DNA of 8,293 nucleotides from Bryobacterales bacterium (GTDB lineage: Bacteria > Acidobacteriota > Terriglobia > Bryobacterales > Bryobacteraceae). A program made the position numbers and the translations under genes. The notes under the pieces are model-generated. The model did not search any database. It saw nothing but the letters and a program-made list of their open reading frames with translations, and was not told where the DNA came from. The stretch covers positions 1 through 8,293 of the forward strand of contig JALOKO010000138.1 in assembly GCA_025456495.1 (NCBI GenBank), written 5' to 3'. Shown in pieces: positions 1 to 6,225 of the stretch; the stretch's first letter is position 1; each line of letters starts with the position of its first letter.

Positions 1-1191
1 ATGCGGGATGCGGAAGCCGCGGACATTGACTTGTCGGAGTATCTGCCTGCCAAGTTGCAAGAACTAAGTTACCCCTCGCGGCTGTCTTCGGCATGCAAAC
101 CAAAGAGCCGCGACAAGGGCAACGAGCTCTCTTGCATCATTAACGCGAACGACGGCGCCCACACGTTCTACGCAATACGAACCAAGGATAGCCACCTTCG
201 CTTTGTTCACGTACTGGCCTCGCCCAGCGCCATGGTGATCCTGCCGCAGATGCTGAACACGAAGCGGATTCTGGATGCTTCGCAGGCCAATGTGGGCCGC
301 GCGGGTCTTCCCCCAGATCAGCCGCACGATCTCGCGCAGAGTGCTTCGCTCTCCGCCATGCCATCTTCCCGCCCGCCGCAGGCTGCTTCCAATGCCGCGC
401 GAGGATGGGGAGACTCCACGCCGGACCGCAACGCACCGCCGGGCCAGACCCTATCGCAGAACGAACCCACATCACGGAACGATACCGTGTCGCGATCGTC
501 GCAGCCGCGTGTTCCGGCTGAGCCAGAAAGCCAAACGCACACGGAGAGTTCTGCGGTCGGCACGGATAGCGCTTTCCAAGTCCCGCTGGATGCGGTGCGC
601 CTTCGCCTTGGCGTACAGATAGGTGTCGGCGGCATGGCGTCCCCTACCTTCCTTCCGTTCATCTTCTTCAAGGACGGTTGGGTCACTGACGACCTGTCTG
701 TGTATCCAACAACCCAAAGTGAGTTCGACCAATGGAAGCGAAGAAAACCCAGGGCCTGGGGGCGTTGGACGGTCCATGGAGACACCATCCAGATCCAGTG
801 GAACGACCCCAAACGCAAGCATGACGACTCCCGGAAGTGGCTATCGACCAGACCCGGTGCTCCCGGCCTGCAGTTATCGGGGCGCTACCGCTCGTTGGTC
901 GGTGGAGGTGATGCCGCGATGGGCGGCGAGACGACTACGGCCGGGTGGAATGAACTTGAATTTCAGCCCGGTAATCTGCTTCGAATGCAGGGCGGAGCAA
1001 TGGCTTCGGTAGGGGCTAGGGTTGGCGCTACCGCGGTCCGCAAACCAATCCTCTATCGATATCAGTTGGACGGCTACCAGATCCGGCTGAAAGGCCCAGA
1101 TGGCCAAGAGGAAGTTCGTTGGTTTTATCTCTACCCCGATAGTGACAACGTGTTTGGCATGCGTGGCGCAATCTATACGAAGCGTCGTTGA
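1..1191 (+). CDS. Hypothetical protein with disordered linker and C-terminal beta-rich domain (5' end probably outside window)
   Basis: I do not recognise this protein. The frame is open from the first base of the window to a TGA at 1189-1191. The ATG at position 1 has no visible ribosome binding site, so the gene probably begins upstream and the 396 visible residues are a minimum. Three parts can be seen. Residues 1-90 are a mixed, apparently folded segment with Cys32 and Cys45. Residues about 92-192 are a low-complexity linker rich in Ser, Pro, Gln, Thr and Arg. Residues about 213-395 are rich in aromatics and glycine, with alternating short strands such as FIFFKDGWV (221-228), WGRWTVHGDTIQIQW (253-267) and YQLDGYQIRLKGPDGQ (354-369). 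The last has the look of 'G-x-Y-x-L-x-G-Y-x-[IL]-x-L-...-DG', common in lipocalin-like beta-barrel repeats; that fold is inferred. No signal peptide or membrane segment is visible in the part present. It converges on the next gene with 99 bp between. Confidence 0.75.
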   Translation: MRDAEAADIDLSEYLPAKLQELSYPSRLSSACKPKSRDKGNELSCIINANDGAHTFYAIRTKDSHLRFVHVLASPSAMVILPQMLNTKRILDASQANVGRAGLPPDQPHDLAQSASLSAMPSSRPPQAASNAARGWGDSTPDRNAPPGQTLSQNEPTSRNDTVSRSSQPRVPAEPESQTHTESSAVGTDSAFQVPLDAVRLRLGVQIGVGGMASPTFLPFIFFKDGWVTDDLSVYPTTQSEFDQWKRRKPRAWGRWTVHGDTIQIQWNDPKRKHDDSRKWLSTRPGAPGLQLSGRYRSLVGGGDAAMGGETTTAGWNELEFQPGNLLRMQGGAMASVGARVGATAVRKPILYRYQLDGYQIRLKGPDGQEEVRWFYLYPDSDNVFGMRGAIYTKRR

Positions 1192-1290
1192 AGGCGACAG
1201 CTGATTTCCGATTGCAAGGAATCTCTTGGCCTTGTCTGGTGGACCGCGGGTTGTTTTTGGCATTCCCCTTCCCGTATCGCTGGTCCGGTG

Positions 1291-3855
1291 TTAGCGTCCT
1301 GCGGTTGCCTGCTGGTATTCCGCAATCCGTGTACGGAGTTCCGCTGCGGCGCTGGTGTTGCCTTGTCGCTCGGCCAGCGCCAGAGCGCGCTGCGCCATTC
1401 CTAGCGCTTCCTGCGGCTTTCCAGCCTGGGAGTAGATCGCGGCCAGCCGCTCAAGGATCACCACGTCCTGCCATTTCGATAACTGGGCGGCGCGCTCAAC
1501 GTTGCCGATACCCTCAGGGAACTGTCGCGCCGCGGCCTGCGCCCGCCCCAGGTTAAACAGCAACGCCACCGAGTTCGGCTCAAACTGCAGTCCTTGCTGG
1601 AATAGCGCAATCGCCTGCGGGAACGCACCCTTGCGCGATAGAACGCCGCCCAGGTTGTTGTAGGCGTCGGTGTAGGTTGGTTCAATCGCGATGGCCTCGC
1701 GCAGCGCCGCTTCCGCGTCCTCCAGCTTCCCCCCTTGCATCAGCGTGCCCCCCAACGCGGTGAGTGTGGGCACGTCCTCCGGGTTCAGTTCCAACGCGCG
1801 CCGCAGATGTACCAGCGCCTCGTCCAGCTTACCCGTGCGGGACAATGCGACACCCAGGTTTGAGCGTGTCTTGTAGTTCTCCGCATCCGCCGCCAACGCC
1901 TTACGATACTCCGCAGTGGCCTCCTCCAGTCGCCCTGCATAGGTGAGCGTCGAGCCCAGATTGCTGAGCGCCGACACATCGCCCGGCTCCATCGTTAACG
2001 CGTCACGCCAGGCGGCAATGGACTTGTCGAACTCCCCCCGCTGCATCAGTTCCAGCGCTACGTCAGCGCGGCGATAGAACTCCGTGGCCGGTGTGGCGAT
2101 GTGCATCCACTCGTCCTTGCCGATGTTCACGAATTCCGGGATGTTCACGGCGCGATTGGCGGCGGTGGCGTTCTCCACCAGAATCGCCGGGCTGTCGTTG
2201 CCGTCTTCATCGATGTGGGTCAGGTACATCTGTGTGTACGGCGATCGGCTTTTTGACGAGAAGGCCAGCCAGCGGCCGTTGGGCGAAAAGCTATGCCAGG
2301 AGTTCATTCGCGTGGTGTTGGCCCGCATCCGACGCGGAGCGCCACCCTCCACCGGCACAATGTAGAGCTGGCTGTCCGGACGCATCAACAAACCGTTGCG
2401 CGCTTGCACATATACCAACCACCTGCCGTCGGGCGAAATCTTGGGGAAGCTGTTGCTCATGCCATTGGCGGAGGCTCCACGAATGGGCGCAGCCTTGCCG
2501 CCTTTGCCCCCGTTGAAGGGGATCTTGTACAGGTCATAGCGGATGGGTGTTTCGTTTGGGTCGTTCGCCACCTTGGCCAGTTCCTTGCCGCGCGGATAGG
2601 CCACGCGGGCTTGCGCGCGGGCGAACACCAGATAGTTGCCATCGGGGCTCCAGGTGACGTTGGTATGCACAAAGTTCGGGTCGTCCGCACCCGGCAGCGC
2701 TTCCAGGCGTTTGGTTTGTCTGCTGTACCAGGCCAGAATTCCCCGCGTTGGATAGAACACCTGCAAGAAGCGGTAGTCAGTGAAGTTGGCCACGTAGAAG
2801 TTGCCCGCCACGTCCTTCGGCAGGCGCGTCCCTGCTGCCGCCTTCGCCGTCGTCTGTGTGGCCGCATCCGTCGCGGCATCGAACCCAAAATCGTCCCCGT
2901 TCACCATCGTCACCACGTGCTCGCCATCGGGCGACACCTGCGACATAAAGCCCACACGCATCTTGCCGCCCAGCTTGCCGCGATAGTTGCTCCAGGCAAT
3001 CACATCCTTGTTCTCAATCGACATCTGCTTTTGGATGGGCACCAGCGCGTAAAGGCCCTTGTCGTTGGCCGGCCCGTCCAGGTCAAGCCCCAGCGTCTTG
3101 CCGTCCTTGGAAAACGAATGGCAGTTCGCGCAGGTGGGCATGTCCTCCAGCAGGACGCGGCTACGCGCCTCATCCATGTAACGCAAGCGCCAGGCCACCA
3201 GCGGAAGCGCCGTTTTGGGCAGCGGACGAATGACGCCCTTCTCCTGTTCGGCAGGCATCAGAGGCACATCGCGAAAGAACACCGGCGCCCCCACCGGATC
3301 CTTCGCCGTGCGAATGCGGACGCTGCCCTGGCTGCGGACAACATCATCACCCCCGCCCATGCCCTGGAATTCCACCACCACCGGTTGGCTGACACTGCGC
3401 CTCTTGATCTCTTCCCACAGCGCCGGTTCCGGTCTCCATGTACGCAGTGCCGCCTGCTCCGGCGTGAGTTCCGGCAGGCGATTCGTGGGGGCGATGGCGC
3501 GATAGTCGATGTCGCCCACCTTGTTCCAATCGCCTTGCACCTTGGCCGTCAGCGTCGCGTCGCCATCGCCGAATCGCAGCTCCACCCGCCAGCGCGAGTT
3601 CGCCGCCTGCGCATCGCGAAACAGGAAAGTCGGCGGCGCGAAATCTGGAGGGAACACGGAGTCGGCTTCCGGGTACGCCACCGTAATGGCGGGGCGTTCC
3701 TGGGCGGCCGCGCGCATGCCGGGCCGAAGCAAAAATCCCATCACCGCCACCGTGCAAACCGCGGCCAAAACAGCAATCCAAGAGGAACTTCGGCGAAGCA
3801 AGACAACCCCCGCGAACAGCCATCGACGCCATACGCGCCCGGCCCAATTGCCCAT
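1291..3855 (-). CDS. Exported c-type haem-motif / TolB-PD40-like beta-propeller / TPR protein
   Basis: 854 residues. The start ATG (3853-3855) is the first possible one, because TGA and TAG lie in frame just upstream (3859-3864); its ribosome binding site is weak. The N-terminus has Arg-rich patches and hydrophobic runs at 12-20 and 24-43, then RAAAQ, so it is a signal peptide or membrane anchor. Residues about 55-190 look like a beta-sandwich with the 'YP..D.VFPPDFAPP' opening (61-75). A single haem c motif, CANCH, sits at 242-246 and is followed by SFSKDGKT. Propeller-type blades follow, with SPDG/SPNG turns at about 308-311, 403-406, 474-477 and 524-527; an Ala/Thr-rich insert lies at 326-343. 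The C-terminus holds seven 34-residue TPRs starting near 591, 625, 659, 693, 727, 761 and 796. Proteins with this CxNCHSFSxDGK signature are usually annotated as TolB-like, PD40 or 'cytochrome c biosynthesis'. A periplasmic or outer-surface scaffold with a redox or haem-binding centre is inferred; substrate and partners are unknown. Confidence 0.9.
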   Translation of the reverse strand: MGNWAGRVWRRWLFAGVVLLRRSSSWIAVLAAVCTVAVMGFLLRPGMRAAAQERPAITVAYPEADSVFPPDFAPPTFLFRDAQAANSRWRVELRFGDGDATLTAKVQGDWNKVGDIDYRAIAPTNRLPELTPEQAALRTWRPEPALWEEIKRRSVSQPVVVEFQGMGGGDDVVRSQGSVRIRTAKDPVGAPVFFRDVPLMPAEQEKGVIRPLPKTALPLVAWRLRYMDEARSRVLLEDMPTCANCHSFSKDGKTLGLDLDGPANDKGLYALVPIQKQMSIENKDVIAWSNYRGKLGGKMRVGFMSQVSPDGEHVVTMVNGDDFGFDAATDAATQTTAKAAAGTRLPKDVAGNFYVANFTDYRFLQVFYPTRGILAWYSRQTKRLEALPGADDPNFVHTNVTWSPDGNYLVFARAQARVAYPRGKELAKVANDPNETPIRYDLYKIPFNGGKGGKAAPIRGASANGMSNSFPKISPDGRWLVYVQARNGLLMRPDSQLYIVPVEGGAPRRMRANTTRMNSWHSFSPNGRWLAFSSKSRSPYTQMYLTHIDEDGNDSPAILVENATAANRAVNIPEFVNIGKDEWMHIATPATEFYRRADVALELMQRGEFDKSIAAWRDALTMEPGDVSALSNLGSTLTYAGRLEEATAEYRKALAADAENYKTRSNLGVALSRTGKLDEALVHLRRALELNPEDVPTLTALGGTLMQGGKLEDAEAALREAIAIEPTYTDAYNNLGGVLSRKGAFPQAIALFQQGLQFEPNSVALLFNLGRAQAAARQFPEGIGNVERAAQLSKWQDVVILERLAAIYSQAGKPQEALGMAQRALALAERQGNTSAAAELRTRIAEYQQATAGR

Positions 3856-4124
3856 ACTCTATCATTCCAGCCCGCCGGGCGTCCGGCGATTTGCAGATCC
3901 CCGCTTTCTGGACAACAGCCCAGCAACATCCTCTAGGGCCACGAGGAATTTTGTAAGGATTTCGGAAGCGACCGGGATGCCCTTCCTGGCGGGTGTCCCA
4001 CGCCATGCTTGTGTGGGGGAAGCCGACGGCGTCACCCAAAGCTGGCGGGGCGGGGAAGTGATCCTTTCCGATGGCGCAACCGTTCCCCGCACAAGCCAAC
4101 GAAACCCAACTTCAAGGAGACTCC
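3856..4124. other. Divergent intergenic region between the propeller/TPR gene and the Spy-like gene
   Basis: These 269 bp must hold the promoters of both divergent genes. I see no convincing sigma-70 promoter. A TTGTAAGGATTT element at 3951-3962, followed by CGAC at 3969-3972, faintly resembles an ECF-type promoter on the plus strand, but the -10 half is not a good CGTC and it lies about 150 bp from the start codon. Open frames across the region have no ribosome binding site and unlikely composition, so I call no gene here. Confidence 0.5.
4114..4120 (+). promoter_or_regulatory. Ribosome binding site of the Spy-like gene
   Basis: AAGGAGA ends 4 nt before the ATG at 4125. It decides the start: the same frame is open from an ATG at 4071, but that codon has no such site and would put 18 polar residues in front of an otherwise ideal signal peptide. 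Confidence 0.85.
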
Positions 4125-4529
4125 ATGCGAAACATAGTTCTGTTGCTGATCCTTAGCTCTCTCGCCTTTCTCGTCCCAGCGGCCAAGGCCGATGCGCCGC
4201 TGAAGAGCGCGTTGAACCTTACCATTGAGCAGGCCCGCGAGGTCGATGCCATCCAGGAAACGCATCGCCGCCAGTTCGCCTCAAAACGCCAGGAACGCAA
4301 CGCGGAACTGCGCAAGTTGCGTCGCGCTCGCCTCGCCAACTACAGCAAGGCGATGTCCGAACATCAGGCAGTGGCTGAGCGCATGCTGAACGAACTGCGC
4401 CAGATTCGCTCCAGCGAAGACGACGCGATTCGCAGGCTGCTCACCCCGGAGCAAATGCCGAAGTTCGACGCCTACATCAAGCAACGCAAGCAGATGGTGG
4501 GCAGCTCCCGCGACGCTGCCGATCTGTAG
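4125..4529 (+). CDS. Secreted Spy/CpxP-like helical protein with two LTxxQ motifs
   Basis: 134 residues from the ATG with the strong Shine-Dalgarno site. The first 22-24 residues are a classical Sec signal peptide: MRN, a hydrophobic core IVLLLILSSLAFLVP, then AAKADA with possible cleavage after Ala22 or Ala24. The mature part is almost entirely charged amphipathic helix. It carries LTIEQ at 32-36 and LTPEQ at 106-110, the paired LTxxQ signature of Spy/CpxP-type periplasmic proteins, and many Arg, Lys, Glu and Gln between them. Members of that family are small antiparallel helical proteins that act as ATP-independent chaperones or as sensors of envelope or metal stress. Cys is absent and the mature part has only two His (47 and 80), so direct metal binding of the CnrX kind is not suggested. 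A chaperone or stress-buffer role is inferred. It is divergent from the propeller/TPR gene and ends 18 bp from the convergent 418-residue gene. Confidence 0.85.
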   Translation: MRNIVLLLILSSLAFLVPAAKADAPLKSALNLTIEQAREVDAIQETHRRQFASKRQERNAELRKLRRARLANYSKAMSEHQAVAERMLNELRQIRSSEDDAIRRLLTPEQMPKFDAYIKQRKQMVGSSRDAADL

Positions 4530-4547
4530 CGCATCGGGCGCAAGCAA

Positions 4548-5804
4548 CTAGAGACCCGGCGCGTCCAGATCAATCAGTCCGTGCCGGTCTCCTTCATTGA
4601 TCTCAGTAAAGAACTTGTGCATGCGGAAGGCGTAGTCCGGCCAAAGCTTGTATGCCAACGTCGCCTGCCGGGCGCGGAACTCGATGATGGCGGCCTTGTT
4701 GGATTTGCCACCGTACTGCAGCGTATCCATCTTCTCTCCCAAGCCCGCCAGCCCGCGCAACCGGTGGCCCAACTCCGGGTTGCTGTCTTCCCAGGTGGCG
4801 TTGTCCAGCCCACCCAGCGGGTGTTCCTGCGCGCTCAATAGGTCACGCCCATCCACCATGCCCTTCAGCCAGTCCGCCCGGGTGATGGGCAATTCGATGG
4901 GGGTCTTCAAGTTGCCGCGGTCAGTGATCTTGCGTTCCAGCACCTTCCCTGCCGGGTCAATCCCTGTTGGCGGCATCCCCGCAATCTTTGACATCACGTC
5001 GACGCAGATGAAGTTCACCCAGTCGTCCTTGGCTCCCTTGTAGTGGTTCTGCTCTTCGGCCGGCAGCTCCTTGAACAAGCCGCTGAAGCTGGTGCGGGAC
5101 ATCACAAAGAACAGGTACTTCACCGCGCCCACCCCATGCTGTTCCGGCGAGTAGCCGCGCATCAGGTAGGTGGCAATCAACGTCACCAGGCCCCGCAGCG
5201 CCGCACTCGGATGATGATGTGGCCAGCGGCTGTCCCGGATCTGCTTCCAGTCAATCAGCGCCCGCTTCACGATGGGCGAATACATGGGATTGCCCCCGGG
5301 CTTTTCTGCGAAAAACTGCTTGGCGGCAGCGCTGTTCGGGTCAGACAACAACCGCCACAGCTTCCGAATCCGCGCCAGGCGCACTCCGCCGGTCACCTGC
5401 GGAATGGCTTCGATATCCTTAAATCGCAGGTCGTTCTTGATGTGGATCACAAACCGGTCTTTCGGGGGACTGAAGGTGCCCGGCGGAAAATCCTTGGCCG
5501 TCAGGAAGGCCTGCGAATTCCGCGCGTTCATCATCTTCATGAACTTGTTCAGGTCGCTCATGATGCCAACCAGTTGGTTGGCGCCGCCCTCGCTTTCATC
5601 CACCGCGTCCACCACATATTCGATTTCCGTGCCATCCACGGTCATCTGCCAACCAAAGCCACCTTTCACCACCGCAGCCTTCGGATACGAGGTCGTGTAC
5701 TGGTTCAAATCGGCCTCACTGCGAATGCCTTGCACCGGCACATTCATCCCTGTCTTCAACTGCCAGATGTCCCAACCGGTGGCGAACTCAAAGCCCACAC
5801 CCAT
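4548..5804 (-). CDS. Uncharacterised 418-residue cytoplasmic protein, possible divergent amidoligase-like fold
   Basis: I cannot name this family. The start ATG (5802-5804) has an excellent ribosome binding site, and the protein lacks a signal peptide and membrane segments. Four blocks stand out. An N-terminal strand GVGFEFATGW is at 2-11. GWQMTVDGTEIEYVVDAVDE is at 51-70, followed by a helix to about 93. PQVTGGVRLARIRKLW is at 135-150. AAIIEFRARQATLAYKLW is at 371-388. In the glutamine-synthetase/glutamate-cysteine-ligase superfamily, and in amidoligases such as Pfam Amidoligase_2, a 'GvElE' strand, a 'W.v..DgS...E.vSP' strand, a 'G.HVH...l..l..l' block and a 'vEfR...gT' strand occur in that order. 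The match is only by pattern: the E-x-E and H-V-H residues are replaced (F-E-F and G-V-R), so activity could be lost or changed. A HHHP cluster lies at 196-199. Residues 200-250 are helical and fairly hydrophobic (ALRGLVTLIATYL, YLFFVM). A toxin or effector role is possible but unsupported here. Confidence 0.85.
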   Translation of the reverse strand: MGVGFEFATGWDIWQLKTGMNVPVQGIRSEADLNQYTTSYPKAAVVKGGFGWQMTVDGTEIEYVVDAVDESEGGANQLVGIMSDLNKFMKMMNARNSQAFLTAKDFPPGTFSPPKDRFVIHIKNDLRFKDIEAIPQVTGGVRLARIRKLWRLLSDPNSAAAKQFFAEKPGGNPMYSPIVKRALIDWKQIRDSRWPHHHPSAALRGLVTLIATYLMRGYSPEQHGVGAVKYLFFVMSRTSFSGLFKELPAEEQNHYKGAKDDWVNFICVDVMSKIAGMPPTGIDPAGKVLERKITDRGNLKTPIELPITRADWLKGMVDGRDLLSAQEHPLGGLDNATWEDSNPELGHRLRGLAGLGEKMDTLQYGGKSNKAAIIEFRARQATLAYKLWPDYAFRMHKFFTEINEGDRHGLIDLDAPGL

Positions 5805-5810
5805 GGCAAG

Positions 5811-5817
5811 TCCTCCT
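5811..5817 (-). promoter_or_regulatory. Ribosome binding site of the 418-residue gene
   Basis: On the minus strand this reads AGGAGGA and is separated by 6 nt (CTTGCC) from the ATG at 5804. It is the best Shine-Dalgarno sequence in the window. It fixes the start and suggests the gene is well translated. Confidence 0.85.
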
Positions 5818-5935
5818 ATCGTGCGTTTCGCAAATTCCTGCTCAAAGTGTAGACAGGGCAGCGGGGGGAAGTCACTATCCCAAAACGGGGATGTACGGGT
5901 TTGCAGTTCCTCTAGGAAGGCCTGTCCAACATGGC

Positions 5936-5950
5936 CAATCGAATCGATTG
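5936..5950. repeat. Perfect 7+1+7 palindrome, candidate operator
   Basis: CAATCGA, a single A, then TCGATTG: the two arms are exact reverse complements. It is 131 bp upstream of the 418-residue gene's start and 275 bp upstream of the VWFA start. The shape and length suit a binding site for a dimeric regulator. No regulator gene lies in the window and the site is seen once, so its function is inferred. Confidence 0.45.
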
Positions 5951-5960
5951 TTCACCGGGC

Positions 5961-6097
5961 CGTTGGGCGAGTGCGGCTGGGCAGCAGTCCGTCGTCTCCA
6001 CCTTGCGGGTGGGATGGCCGGGTTGCGGTTGGCCTTCGCCTGCAATGCCGCCAATTAGCGATGCAGGTCGTTGGGCTTGGGGCTCCGCGAGTGCGGC
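5961..6097 (+). repeat. Pair of imperfect direct repeats in the divergent region
   Basis: CGTTGGGC occurs at 5961-5968 and 6069-6076, and GCGAGTGCGGC at 5967-5977 and 6087-6097. In the first copy the two words overlap; in the second they are 10 nt apart, as if a duplicated segment had gained an insertion. The rest of the two segments is not obviously alike, so chance in GC-rich DNA remains possible. Confidence 0.3.
6038..6068 (+). other. Possible stem-loop in the VWFA gene leader
   Basis: GCCTGCA (6038-6044) can pair with TGCAGGT (6062-6068), giving six Watson-Crick pairs and one G-U. An inner CGC/GCG stem (6049-6051 with 6058-6060) closes a CAATTA loop. No T run follows, so it is not a terminator. 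It does not match a riboswitch I know; in particular it lacks the cobalamin B12 box. Confidence 0.25.
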
Positions 6098-6225
6098 AGG
6101 ACATGTGTCCATCGAGTGCCCACCGCAGGGCACGCCTCTCCGCTCCCGACAACGTGAAACAATGTGGGAACGGTCTCGTTCTCACTCGTGCAAGCAGATT
6201 CGTTCGTTACCGGAGCGACTCATCC

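Larger units (their letters stand above)
5805..6225. other. 421-bp divergent intergenic region without a gene
   Basis: This gap separates the divergent 418-residue gene and the VWFA gene. Frames that cross it (for example plus 5931-6242 and minus 5912-6133) lack ribosome binding sites and give Trp/Ser/Pro/Arg-rich translations unlike the neighbours, so I treat it as non-coding. It contains a perfect palindrome at 5936-5950, direct repeats between 5961 and 6097, a possible stem-loop at 6038-6068 and a short inverted repeat GGACA-TG-TGTCC at 6099-6110. I could not find a convincing -35/-10 pair for either gene. The part from about 6000 to 6225 would be a long 5' leader for the VWFA gene if transcription starts near the palindrome. 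Confidence 0.55.

Noticed and set aside
2293..3936. A 547-codon open frame on the plus strand opposite the propeller/TPR gene.
   Set aside because: It is antisense to a gene with clear motifs, and its translation is a His/Arg/Gln-rich string with no recognisable domain. Long antisense frames are common opposite GC-rich genes.
3862..4092. A 76-codon minus-strand frame in the same frame as, and just upstream of, the propeller/TPR gene.
   Set aside because: It ends in TGA then TAG directly before the gene's ATG, has no ribosome binding site and its translation looks random, so it is not a broken 5' end or a leader gene I can support.
4529..4541. GCGC-5 nt-GCGC at the Spy-like / 418-residue gene junction as a shared terminator.
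   Set aside because: A 4-bp stem without T runs is expected by chance in DNA of this composition.
5043..5852. A 269-codon plus-strand frame opposite the 418-residue gene.
   Set aside because: Same reason: His/Arg/Gln-rich antisense translation and no ribosome binding site, whereas the minus-strand gene has an ideal one.
5272..6225. A 318-codon N-terminal extension of the VWFA protein.
   Set aside because: It runs antisense through the neighbouring gene and then through the intergenic region; the signal peptide begins precisely at the internal ATG at 6226.
6000..6225. Cobalamin riboswitch, considered because metH is nearby.
   Set aside because: No B12 box or GCCACTG-type core is visible, and the metH start is far outside the window on the other side.
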